Below are positions 1 to 5,725 of a DNA stretch of 7,858 nucleotides, one piece after another. This stretch comes from Pseudomonadota bacterium (lineage in GTDB: Bacteria; Pseudomonadota; Alphaproteobacteria; Sphingomonadales; Sphingomonadaceae). Under the pieces are notes generated by a model that was not told the origin of the DNA, did no database searches, and was given only the letters and a program-made list of their open reading frames with translations. The DNA lies in assembly GCA_023424275.1 (NCBI GenBank), contig JAFAED010000090.1, positions 1 to 7,858 of the forward strand, read 5' to 3'. Each line of letters opens with the position of its first letter. Within the stretch, counting starts at the first letter, position 1. The translations under genes and the position numbers were made by a program.

Positions 1-15
1 GCGAAAGGACGTTCC

Positions 16-420
16 ATGCGAACAATCATGCTTGCTGCCGCCTCCGCCATGCTCTTGGCGGCCTGTTCCGACGCCAATGAGGCCGCAGAAGACCGGCTCG
101 AAAAATCTGCAGAGACGAGCGCTAAGATGGCCGGCCCCGTGCCGGCTGCGTTCGGTCTCACCGAAGCACAGCTGCTCAACGCCGACATCGTCGGTCCCGG
201 CGGCAAGGAAGTGGGCGATGTCGCCAAGGTGCTTCGCGGCGCCGACGGCAAGGTCGATCGCCTGCTCGTCGAGGTCGAGGGGAGCAATCCCGACCGCTAT
301 GTCGAGCTGCCGATCCTCGGGCTTCGTACCGTCGTAAGCGGCGACGACACCGATCTTGCGACATCGTCGACGCAGGCGGACCTCATGGCGATGCCCGAGG
401 TGCCTTTACCAAAGCCCTAA
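16..420 (+). CDS. PRC-barrel-like lipoprotein, 134 aa
   Basis: Small envelope lipoprotein of unknown role. The N-terminus is a type II signal peptide with a hydrophobic run (residues 4-16) and the lipobox L14-A15-A16-C17, so C17 should be lipidated after cleavage. Ser at +2 predicts sorting to the outer membrane rather than retention in the inner membrane. Residues 22-40 are charged and polar, probably a linker. Residues about 50-120 look like a PRC-barrel-type beta domain, with an ADIVGPGGKEVGDVAKVL stretch followed by VDRLLVEVEG. In sphingomonads such domains often occur in small exported proteins, but their ligands are mostly unknown. The start at 16 is supported by AAGGAC at 5-10 and by the signal peptide that follows directly. 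The window begins only 15 bases upstream, so promoter and neighbours are not visible. Being a lipoprotein is fairly certain; the domain call is by eye. Confidence 0.85.
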   Translation: MRTIMLAAASAMLLAACSDANEAAEDRLEKSAETSAKMAGPVPAAFGLTEAQLLNADIVGPGGKEVGDVAKVLRGADGKVDRLLVEVEGSNPDRYVELPILGLRTVVSGDDTDLATSSTQADLMAMPEVPLPKP

Positions 421-982
421 GGGCCGAAAGGACCGATGCGCCGCCCCCTATGCTATAGCTGTCGCATCTTGCCCCGCGCGCCGTAACGCCTGGCGCCACT
501 CGCGTTGAGCCAGCTCGCTATTCGGGCTGACTGGTCCAGCCGTGAGCGACGCCGCCTTCGCCTCGTCCGTTCGTCCGCGGTGGAAAGCGTTAGTCCTTCG
601 TGTTTTGAAGGTCGGCCAGAATAGCCCGGGCGTCCGCGAGCGGTTCCAAGCACGCACGATTTCGACCCTGCTGCTGAGGCGCGAACACCTCGCTCAGCTT
701 CCTAAACGACGCTGCGACACTTTATGTGACCGATCGGGGTCAGGCGGCTTTCAACTCCGCTTCAAGATAAGCGGACGTGGCGGCATCACAATGCCGTGGC
801 CCCTCGTCTCGTAGCACGGCATGATCGGTACACTGCGCTAGATCAATCTCGAAGCTTTCTTCCGATCCCTTTCGACAGCATCTGGCCGCACCGGCATTTT
901 TTGCACGGGATGTCACAGCAGCGGGATCCCGCTCGTCAGGCATGTTGACGCCGATATTGGCTGAGGAAGAAAGGAAAATCAG
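421..982. other. 562-base stretch without an intact gene
   Basis: No convincing complete gene is visible. On the minus strand, three short stretches read like protein C-termini in different frames. One is about 42 codons and ends at the stop at 590-592 (a stretch such as LEPLADARAILADL). One ends at 448 (SELAQREWRQALRRAG). One ends at 740 (AATSAYLEAELKAA). None has a clear start or Shine-Dalgarno sequence, and they do not join into one frame. This could be decayed coding sequence or chance open reading in GC-rich DNA. The only other structure is a perfect 14-bp palindrome at 920-933. The promoter of the downstream AhpD-like gene must lie in the right-hand part, but no convincing -35/-10 pair stands out. 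Confidence 0.5.
920..933. promoter_or_regulatory. 14-bp perfect palindrome upstream of the AhpD-like gene
   Basis: AGCGGGATCCCGCT is fully self-complementary. It lies 49 bases before the ATG at 983, where an operator could sit. No second copy was seen in the window, so a regulatory role is only a guess; chance is possible in GC-rich DNA. Confidence 0.25.
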
Positions 983-1429
983 ATGATGCGGTTGAATTGG
1001 TCCGAAATTGCTCCCGCCGGAGCGAAAGCGCTGTACGGAGTGCATCACTATGTCACCAACAGCACGGCCCTCCCTGAAGAACTGATTCATCTCATCTTCC
1101 TCCGGGTCTCCCAGATCAACGGATGCGCTCACTGTATCGATCTGCATACCCGGGACCTTCTCAAGACCATGCCGATCGACAAGGTCGCGCTGCTTCCAGT
1201 GTGGGACGAAGTCCCGCATCTCTTCCCCGACCAATATCGCGCAGCGCTGGCCTGGGCGGAGGAAGTCACGCGCGTCAGCGAGACCCACGCTTCCGACGAG
1301 GCCTATGCAGCAGCGGCCGAGGCATTCCAGCCGAAAGATCTCGTGGACCTGACGATCGCGATTGCGGCGATGAACGCCTTCAACAGGCTCGGCGCACCAT
1401 TCCGTCTTCCGGTTGCGGCCAAGCCCTGA
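983..1429 (+). CDS. Carboxymuconolactone decarboxylase / AhpD-like protein, 148 aa
   Basis: Cytoplasmic all-helical protein of the carboxymuconolactone decarboxylase/AhpD superfamily. The key signature is C48-A-H-C51-I-D-L-H55, the CxxC followed by His that forms the redox centre in AhpD-type peroxidase partners. With both cysteines present, a thiol peroxidase or disulfide reductase activity is more likely than the decarboxylase reaction, whose enzymes lack this CxxC. The second helical part (about 84-140, with DLTIAIAAMNAFNRLG) matches the usual family layout, and the length is typical. The start is chosen at 983; 986 is a second in-frame ATG. AAGGAAA at 971-977 is a good Shine-Dalgarno for either. 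No peroxiredoxin gene is beside it, so the electron partner is unknown. It stands alone, with a candidate small RNA and strong terminator downstream. The physiological substrate cannot be told from sequence. Confidence 0.9.
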   Translation: MMRLNWSEIAPAGAKALYGVHHYVTNSTALPEELIHLIFLRVSQINGCAHCIDLHTRDLLKTMPIDKVALLPVWDEVPHLFPDQYRAALAWAEEVTRVSETHASDEAYAAAAEAFQPKDLVDLTIAIAAMNAFNRLGAPFRLPVAAKP

Positions 1430-1473
1430 GGCGTGAGAGCTGCTCCTTTTTGGCGTCGCGGTACAATATCAGA

Positions 1474-1583
1474 TGTGCCCGCGACGCTAATCGCGCCATG
1501 CGACCCAGGAGGGCTCTTCCTTTCAGGAAACACGGCTCTTCATCCTACGCCCGTCCGATTTCGATCGGGCGGGCGTTCTTTTT
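1474..1583 (+). ncRNA. Candidate small RNA with intrinsic terminator
   Basis: The gap after the AhpD-like gene has the build of a trans-acting small RNA. TACAAT at 1462-1467 could be a -10 box, placing the 5' end near 1474, though no good -35 is seen. A first hairpin pairs CGCGA (1480-1484) with TCGCG (1491-1495). The middle has a small TTCC/GGAA hairpin (1517-1529) and two exact copies of GGCTCTTC (1512-1519 and 1534-1541), a pyrimidine-rich motif able to pair with purine-rich ribosome binding sites. The 3' end is a strong terminator. No start codon plus Shine-Dalgarno opens a convincing peptide. The size, the repeated CTCTTC motif and the terminator recall the alphaproteobacterial suhB/MmgR-type small RNAs, but that match is from memory. 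It could instead be only the 3' untranslated region of the AhpD-like gene. Confidence 0.55.
1548..1583 (+). terminator. Strong rho-independent terminator
   Basis: A 12-bp stem joins CGCCCGTCCGAT (1548-1559) to ATCGGGCGGGCG (1564-1575) with one G-T wobble. The loop is the very stable TTCG, and the tail TTCTTTTT (1576-1583) follows directly. It would end the candidate small RNA and also any read-through from the AhpD-like gene. It also separates that unit from the convergent minus-strand block. Confidence 0.93.
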
Positions 1584-1605
1584 CGGAGAATCGGCCTTAG
1601 TGGCC

Positions 1606-1656
1606 GCTTGCGGACGGTCCGCTCTTATCCGGCTTTACGTAGAAAGCGGACAGTGG
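1606..1656. repeat. Dispersed intergenic repeat, copy A
   Basis: Non-coding sequence between two convergent terminators. It contains the palindrome GCGGAC-G-GTCCGC (1610-1622) and, 21 bases further on, AAGCGGACAGT (1644-1654). The exact inverse of the latter 11-mer is found at 5831-5841, and AAGCGGAC recurs at 7544-7551. All lie in intergenic DNA, which suggests a degenerate dispersed repeat family rather than chance. Confidence 0.4.
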
Positions 1657-1676
1657 CGTGCACGGCACGAAGAATA

Positions 1677-1708
1677 TCAGGCGGTGCGTGGCGGGACGCA
1701 CCGCCTGA
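1677..1708 (-). terminator. Hairpin terminator of the five-gene minus-strand block
   Basis: A perfect 13-bp inverted repeat, TCAGGCGGTGCGT (1677-1689) and ACGCACCGCCTGA (1696-1708), encloses a 6-base loop. It begins four bases past the SDR stop codon. Read on the minus strand, the stem is followed by a weak T-containing tail (TATTCTTC), so termination is plausible though the U-tract is poor. It may also protect the 3' end of the message. Confidence 0.7.
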
Positions 1709-1712
1709 AGAG

Positions 1713-2444
1713 TCAGAGCGTAAACCCGCCATCGATCGTGACGCTGGCACCGGTCATATATCCGGCTTCGTCGGTGACAATGTAGGCCACAAGGCCTGCA
1801 ATTTCTTCAGGCTGAGCAACCCGCTTTAGCGGACTCATCGACGACAAAGTGTCGATCCCGCCGGCATTGATGTCGGTGTCGGTCGGGCCCGGTTGGACAT
1901 TGTTCACGGTAATACCGCGCGGAGCGAGATCGAGTGCGATCCCCTTCACCATCGCCGCCACCGCGGCCTTCGTCATCTGATACACGCTCGCGCCCGGAGA
2001 GCCGGTGCGGATGGCGACGTTGCTTCCGATGGTGACGACCCGTCCGCCGTCCTTCATCTGGCTGGCTGCCGCCTGGATCGACAGGAATACGCCTCCCACA
2101 TTGATCCGGAGCATTTCGTCGAGGTCGGCCTCGGTCACCGCGTCGATCGTTGCGATTTTGAAAATCCCGGCATTGACGATGACCGCGTCGAGCTTCCCGA
2201 AACTGTCGACGGCAGTCGATACCGCCGCGCGGATATCCTCGGCCTTGCCGCTGTCTGCACGGATCGCCTTCGCCCGCCCGCCGCGTGCCACGACGCCTTC
2301 CTCGATGGCGCGCGCGGCGGCTTCGCTCGAAACATAGGTAAACGCCACTGCGTAGCCATCGCGCGCAAGGCGGTCGACGATCGCTGCGCCGATCCCGCGC
2401 GAACCGCCGAACACCAAGGCCGTCTTTCCATTATTGTCTGTCAT
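1713..2444 (-). CDS. Short-chain dehydrogenase/reductase (SDR), 243 aa
   Basis: Cytoplasmic NAD(P)-dependent oxidoreductase of the classical SDR family, closest in style to 3-oxoacyl-ACP reductase-like members. Features in order: the Rossmann nucleotide-binding turn GGSRGIG (13-19), NAG (91-93) stabilising the central sheet, N113, catalytic S141, and Y155-Q-M-T-K159. The stretch KGIALDLAPRGITVNNVQPGP is typical of the family, as is the C-terminal YMTGASVTIDGGFTL. The length is normal and all catalytic residues are present. The start is supported by AGGAA on the minus strand (2451-2455), six bases before the ATG. A 22-bp operator copy abuts this Shine-Dalgarno, so repressor binding should block this gene directly. 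The P460 gene ends only 54 bases upstream with no terminator between, so read-through is also likely. The substrate (ketone, quinone or acyl-linked carbonyl) is unknown. Confidence 0.93.
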   Translation of the reverse strand: MTDNNGKTALVFGGSRGIGAAIVDRLARDGYAVAFTYVSSEAAARAIEEGVVARGGRAKAIRADSGKAEDIRAAVSTAVDSFGKLDAVIVNAGIFKIATIDAVTEADLDEMLRINVGGVFLSIQAAASQMKDGGRVVTIGSNVAIRTGSPGASVYQMTKAAVAAMVKGIALDLAPRGITVNNVQPGPTDTDINAGGIDTLSSMSPLKRVAQPEEIAGLVAYIVTDEAGYMTGASVTIDGGFTL

Positions 2445-2455
2445 CGCACATTCCT

Positions 2456-2477
2456 TTCTTGAACAATCATTCCATAA
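2456..2477 (-). promoter_or_regulatory. TetR-type operator copy 1 (SDR gene)
   Basis: On the + strand the half-sites are TTCTTGAAC and ATTCCATAA around the spacer AATC. It lies between the P460 stop and the SDR start, directly against the SDR Shine-Dalgarno. It matches the other two copies closely, and its similarity to copy 2 continues leftward on the minus strand into a T-run (2482-2487). A possible minus-strand -35 (TTTGCC) lies just upstream of the operator. Confidence 0.8.
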
Positions 2478-2498
2478 ATAGGCAAAAAATTTTCCGGA

Positions 2499-3014
2499 TC
2501 ACTCGGCATAACGGGTGAACACCCAGTCGCGGTCGCGCACCTTGGCATCGTGACAGGCGAAGCAGGTCCGGTGCTGCGCTTCATCGACCGGCTGCCCGCC
2601 GATGAACCGGCCGAACCCCCAGCCTCCGGTGGTTGCAAAGCGCTTGCTGTCCTTCACCATGATCTGCACCGTCGTCGCGTCGCCGGGCACGGTCGCGGAC
2701 TCGAACTCGGCCGAGGGCGTGCGTTTCCATGCGAGCTTCACTAGGGTCGACCCGTCCGGAAAGGGCCGGACACCGCGCCGGAACGCATCGACCGCAACGC
2801 GATTGCCCAGCACCACCCGCAACTCGTCGAACGGTGCGTCCTCCAGCGCCGGGGCGATCAGCTCCCAGCCGCGATACCCTTCGGGTATCGCGATGCCATA
2901 GATCGGCGACACCGCTGCGCGATCCGGCGCAGGGGTGGAAAGCGCCGCCGACGATATCGCGACCGCCGCCAGCGCGGCCGCGACGCCGAACAGCGTGGAA
3001 CCGGCGCGCGTCAT
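2499..3014 (-). CDS. Cytochrome P460-family c-type haem protein, periplasmic, 171 aa
   Basis: Periplasmic monohaem protein of the cytochrome P460 family. Known members in nitrifiers and methanotrophs oxidise hydroxylamine and carry a haem crosslinked to a lysine. Residues 1-26 form a Sec signal peptide (hydrophobic run about 8-24). The domain follows with the usual landmarks: VLGNRVAVDAFRRGVRPFPDGS (about 68-89), K93 and K97 as crosslink candidates, the loop KDSKRFATTGGWGFGRF (121-137), the haem c site C151-F-A-C154-H155, and the C-terminal DWVFTRYA that typifies the family. The length is normal. The ATG overlaps the hydrolase stop as ATGA (3011-3014), and no strong Shine-Dalgarno is seen, so translation is probably coupled. 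No ammonia-oxidation genes are nearby, so the role here may be detoxification of a nitrogen or organic substrate; that is inference. Confidence 0.88.
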   Translation of the reverse strand: MTRAGSTLFGVAAALAAVAISSAALSTPAPDRAAVSPIYGIAIPEGYRGWELIAPALEDAPFDELRVVLGNRVAVDAFRRGVRPFPDGSTLVKLAWKRTPSAEFESATVPGDATTVQIMVKDSKRFATTGGWGFGRFIGGQPVDEAQHRTCFACHDAKVRDRDWVFTRYAE

Positions 3015-4030
3015 CGTCCGGCCATCCGGTCGGCGTCGGCGATGGCGCTCGCGAAATCCTGCGGCGCCTCCTGCGGCAGATTATGCCCGATGCCGCCCAC
3101 GCTCGTCCGGTGCTCATAGGGGCCGGTGAATTTGGCCCGATAATCCTGCGGCAACGGATGCGGCGCGCCGTTGTCGTCGCCCTCGAGCGTGATCGTCGGT
3201 ACCGCGATCGCCGGGAAGGTCGCAAGCTTCGCTTCGATCGCGTCATAGCGCGCCTCACCCTCGGCAAGCCCCAGCCGCCAGCGATAATTATGGATGCTGA
3301 TCGCGACATGGTCGGGATTGTCGAGCGCCGCCGCCGATCGCGCGAACACCGCCTCGTCGAATGCCCAGCTTGGCGACGCCGTTTTCCATATCAGGCGCGC
3401 GAAATCATGCGTGTTGGACGCATAGCCTTGCCGACCACGTTCGGTCGCGAAATAATATTGATACCACCAACGCCGTTCGGCTTCGGGCGACAGCGGTTTG
3501 ACGTTCGCGGCCTGGCTGCCGATCAGATAGCCGCTGATCGAAACGAGCGCGCGGACGCGTTCGGGGTGGAGCGCGGCGAGGATGCATGCGGTGCGCGCAC
3601 CCCAGTCGCAGCCGCCGACGATCGCCCGGTCGCCCCCCAACGCGTCGAGAAAGTCGAGCGCATCCATCGCGAGCGCGGCCTGCTGTCCGTTGCGCGGCGT
3701 CGCGTCGGACAGGAAGCGCGTCGCGCCATAGCCGCGCAGATAGGGCACAAGAACACGATACCCCTGCGCCCCCAGCAACTCGGCCGCATCGGCATAGGTG
3801 TGAATGTCATAGGGCCAGCCATGAACGAGCAGCACCGGCGTGCCGTTCGCCGGCCCGACCTCGGCATAGGCGATGTCGAGCAGGCCGGTGCGGACATGTT
3901 TGAGCGCGCCGAATTCGGCAGGCGTCGCCGCGGCCGCGCGCGGCGACGCTGCCAGCATCATCGTCGCGGCCGACCCGGCCAGCGCCTGTGCCATGAAGCC
4001 GCGTCGATCGGTGTTTTGAAACAGTGTCAT
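3011..4030 (-). CDS. Tat-exported epoxide-hydrolase-like alpha/beta hydrolase, 339 aa
   Basis: Alpha/beta-hydrolase-fold enzyme with an aspartate nucleophile, as in epoxide hydrolases and haloalkane dehalogenases. The N-terminus carries a twin-arginine signal: T-D-R9-R10-G-F-M then a hydrophobic run to about 28 and an Ala-rich cleavage region (about 32-36), predicting folded export to the periplasm. The core shows H70-G-W-P73 (oxyanion/HGxP motif), the nucleophile elbow G-G-C-D142-W-G-A, and the catalytic His in G-G-I-G-H316. The acid is probably one of E283, D285 or D286. The cap region (about 175-255) is rich in Trp and Tyr, including the candidate ring-opening Tyr near 190. HGxP and GxDWG favour an epoxide hydrolase over a dehalogenase, but the substrate is unknown. 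The Shine-Dalgarno GGGAG (minus strand, 4039-4043) is well placed. It follows the quinone reductase by 21 bases and overlaps the P460 gene by 4. Confidence 0.88.
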   Translation of the reverse strand: MTLFQNTDRRGFMAQALAGSAATMMLAASPRAAAATPAEFGALKHVRTGLLDIAYAEVGPANGTPVLLVHGWPYDIHTYADAAELLGAQGYRVLVPYLRGYGATRFLSDATPRNGQQAALAMDALDFLDALGGDRAIVGGCDWGARTACILAALHPERVRALVSISGYLIGSQAANVKPLSPEAERRWWYQYYFATERGRQGYASNTHDFARLIWKTASPSWAFDEAVFARSAAALDNPDHVAISIHNYRWRLGLAEGEARYDAIEAKLATFPAIAVPTITLEGDDNGAPHPLPQDYRAKFTGPYEHRTSVGGIGHNLPQEAPQDFASAIADADRMAGR

Positions 4031-4051
4031 CTTATCGTCTCCCGGGTGGCG

Positions 4052-5014
4052 TCAAGGGATGAGCAGCAGCTTGCCGGTGCTCCGGCGGCTTTCCATGTCG
4101 GCATGCGCGCGCGTCGCATCGGCAAGCGGATAGACACCGCCTATTTCGACCCGCAGCTTCCCTTCCATAATCCATTGGAATAATTGCGCCGTGCGTTCGC
4201 GCAGCAAAGCGGGCGTCGGGATGTGGTCCGAAAAGACCGCGTACCCCAGCTTGATACTCTTCGGCAGGCTCATGATATCGATCGGTCCCGGGCCGCCGAG
4301 CACCGGCCCGAACCAGCAGAAGGTGCCCGATCGCCGGAGCGAAGCGAGCGAGTCCGCGAAGGTCGCCGGGCCCGAACCATCGAACACGACATTCACCCCC
4401 TCGCCGCCGGTCAGTTCAAGGACGCGATCCGCGAAACTCCCCTCGGCATCGACGATGACATGGTCGGCACCGGCGCTGCGCGCGGCTTCGACTTTCGCCG
4501 CGCTCGACACGCGCCCGATCACCGTGCCGCCGCGCAGCTTGACGATCTGTGTGAGCAGCATGCCGAGGCCACCGGCGGCGGCATGGACGAGCGCGATGTC
4601 GCCGGGCTGCACGGGGTAGAAGTCGGTCGCGAAATGGCTGGCGGTCAGCCCCTGCATCATGATCGCCGCCGCGGTGCGGTCGTCGATCGCGTCGGGAATG
4701 CGAACCAGCGCGCCCTCAGGCACCTCGACCTGTTCGGCATAGCTTCCGGGCGCATAGACCCAGGCGACGCGGTCGCCGATCGAAAAGCCGACAACCCCCT
4801 CGCCCAGTGCCACCACGCGTCCCGCGCCTTCGACCCCGATCACCTTGGGGTTCGGGAGATCGGTCCACGCCATGCCCCGGCGTATCCCGATATCCATGAA
4901 ATTGACGCCTGCGGCGGCGATCTCGACGACCACCTTGCCCGGGCCCGGCACAGGTCCGGGAACGTCTATCAGGTCGAGCCCGCCGTCGGGCGATGTCATT
5001 GCAATTGCTTTCAT
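4052..5014 (-). CDS. NADPH:quinone oxidoreductase-like MDR enzyme, 320 aa
   Basis: Cytoplasmic zinc-independent medium-chain dehydrogenase/reductase of the quinone oxidoreductase (zeta-crystallin) type. The N-terminal GroES-like domain (about 1-115) holds AAAGVNFMDIGIRRG (33-47) and GVEGAGRVVALGEGV (60-74); the lack of a structural zinc cysteine cluster fits the quinone reductase branch. The Rossmann domain contains H144-A-A-A-G-G-L-G151, the family's NADPH-binding motif, then VIGRVSSAAKVEAARSAGADHVI (165-187). The length is typical. Members reduce quinones or the double bond of alpha,beta-unsaturated carbonyls using NADPH. The start at 5014 is supported by AAGGAA on the minus strand (5020-5025). 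A 22-bp operator copy overlaps this Shine-Dalgarno, and the tetR gene ends 48 bases upstream. It probably heads a three-gene message with the hydrolase and P460 genes. Confidence 0.93.
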   Translation of the reverse strand: MKAIAMTSPDGGLDLIDVPGPVPGPGKVVVEIAAAGVNFMDIGIRRGMAWTDLPNPKVIGVEGAGRVVALGEGVVGFSIGDRVAWVYAPGSYAEQVEVPEGALVRIPDAIDDRTAAAIMMQGLTASHFATDFYPVQPGDIALVHAAAGGLGMLLTQIVKLRGGTVIGRVSSAAKVEAARSAGADHVIVDAEGSFADRVLELTGGEGVNVVFDGSGPATFADSLASLRRSGTFCWFGPVLGGPGPIDIMSLPKSIKLGYAVFSDHIPTPALLRERTAQLFQWIMEGKLRVEIGGVYPLADATRAHADMESRRSTGKLLLIP

Positions 5015-5023
5015 CTCATTTCC

Positions 5024-5045
5024 TTATTGAATGATCGTTCCATAA
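5024..5045 (-). promoter_or_regulatory. TetR-type operator copy 2 (quinone reductase-hydrolase-P460 unit)
   Basis: On the + strand the half-sites are TTATTGAAT and GTTCCATAA around the spacer GATC. It lies in the 48-base gap between the tetR stop and the quinone reductase start, and its edge overlaps the Shine-Dalgarno. A possible minus-strand -35 (TTGACC, 5053-5048) and -10 (TCAATA, 5030-5025) with 17-base spacing would place the operator across the promoter core. Confidence 0.85.
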
Positions 5046-5062
5046 TTGGTCAAAAAAAGGGG

Positions 5063-5629
5063 TCAGCGAAGCGCTCGAAGCGTCAATTCTCCGAGGCTCG
5101 CCAGATGCCCGGCACTCGCTCCGCCGCGCGCAGCAATCCTGATCCCGGCGAAGCTCGCTACGAACCAGGTGGCGACCGTATCGGGATCGAGATCGGCGGC
5201 GATGTCGCCATCGGCCTGCGCCGCCTCGACCTGCGCGACGATCGCGGTACGGAGCGCGCGATCGGCGGCCGCGCGGATTTCATTGAGTACCGGCCAGGAT
5301 GTCCCGAGTTCGGCGATCGAATTCACGCCGAGACATGGTTGACCTGCTTCCCGAACCACCCGGTCGACCATGGCACGAATGCCGTCGATTGCCCGTTCGC
5401 CGGTCCGGAGAACGGCTCGGTGCGCTTGCGTCTCGCCTAGCGCGTAGCGCCGCACCGCGGCGCTGTAGAGTCCCGCCTTGTCACCGAAACTGTTATAGAG
5501 GCTCTGCCGCCCGATCCCCATGGCATCGACCAGCATCTGCGCCGACGTGCCTTCATAGCCGTGCTCGCGGAATACGCCGATAGCTGCGTCAAGCGCCACA
5601 TCATCGTCAAAGGTCTTCGGTCTAGCCAT
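5063..5629 (-). CDS. TetR/AcrR-family transcriptional regulator, 188 aa
   Basis: Cytoplasmic dimeric repressor of the TetR family. The N-terminal DNA-binding domain spans about 8-54: a helix (DVALDAAIGVFREHGYEGTS), then a helix-turn-helix with QMLVDAMGIGRQSLYNSFGDKAGLY, the usual TetR signature. The C-terminal ligand domain (about 60-188) contains GQPC99LGVNSIAELG, a conserved stretch of one TetR subgroup. C99 is the only cysteine in the protein. I chose the ATG at 5629 because MARPKTFDDD is a typical family start and the length is normal. The frame stays open upstream to an ATG at 5938, but that part crosses the operator and promoter and reads as non-protein. The Shine-Dalgarno is weak. A TATAAT box and operator copy 3 lie directly upstream, so autoregulation is likely. 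Targets are inferred to be the four enzyme genes downstream. Confidence 0.92.
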   Translation of the reverse strand: MARPKTFDDDVALDAAIGVFREHGYEGTSAQMLVDAMGIGRQSLYNSFGDKAGLYSAAVRRYALGETQAHRAVLRTGERAIDGIRAMVDRVVREAGQPCLGVNSIAELGTSWPVLNEIRAAADRALRTAIVAQVEAAQADGDIAADLDPDTVATWFVASFAGIRIAARGGASAGHLASLGELTLRALR

Positions 5630-5644
5630 GTCGCTTACATAGGC

Positions 5645-5650
5645 ATTATA
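5645..5650 (-). promoter_or_regulatory. -10 box of the tetR promoter
   Basis: Minus-strand TATAAT is a perfect -10 consensus, overlapping the edge of operator copy 3. The -35 would fall in AGATTG at 17-base spacing, a weak match. Transcription would begin near 5638, leaving only about nine bases before the ATG at 5629. Confidence 0.6.
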
Positions 5651-5667
5651 GAACGATTGTTCAATAA
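5646..5667 (-). promoter_or_regulatory. TetR-type operator copy 3 (tetR autoregulation)
   Basis: Read on the minus strand, the half-sites are TTATTGAAC and GTTCTATAA around the spacer AATC: a near-perfect palindrome and the best copy of the three. It overlaps the TATAAT box and fills the space toward the -35, so a bound dimer should block RNA polymerase. Confidence 0.85.
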
Positions 5668-5725
5668 CAATCTTGCATGTGCGATTTTCGTTGTTCAGAT
5701 CGTGCCCGTGCCCTTGTGGCCGAGA

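Noticed and set aside
421..450. Terminator after the lipoprotein gene (GGGCC-GAAA-GGACC)
   Set aside because: The arms are not complementary and no T-tract follows.
740..1288. 182-codon minus-strand open frame
   Set aside because: About half of it lies antisense to the AhpD-like gene with its intact CxxC motif. Only the last part, outside that gene, might be a remnant, and it is noted separately.
2729..4183. 484-codon + strand open frame opposite the P460, hydrolase and quinone reductase genes
   Set aside because: Arg/Ala-rich, low-complexity product lying antisense to two genes with clear motifs; a typical shadow of GC-rich coding DNA.
4184..5440. 418-codon + strand open frame opposite the quinone reductase and tetR genes
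   Set aside because: Antisense to two well-supported genes and crosses the operator; no recognisable domain, signal or Shine-Dalgarno.
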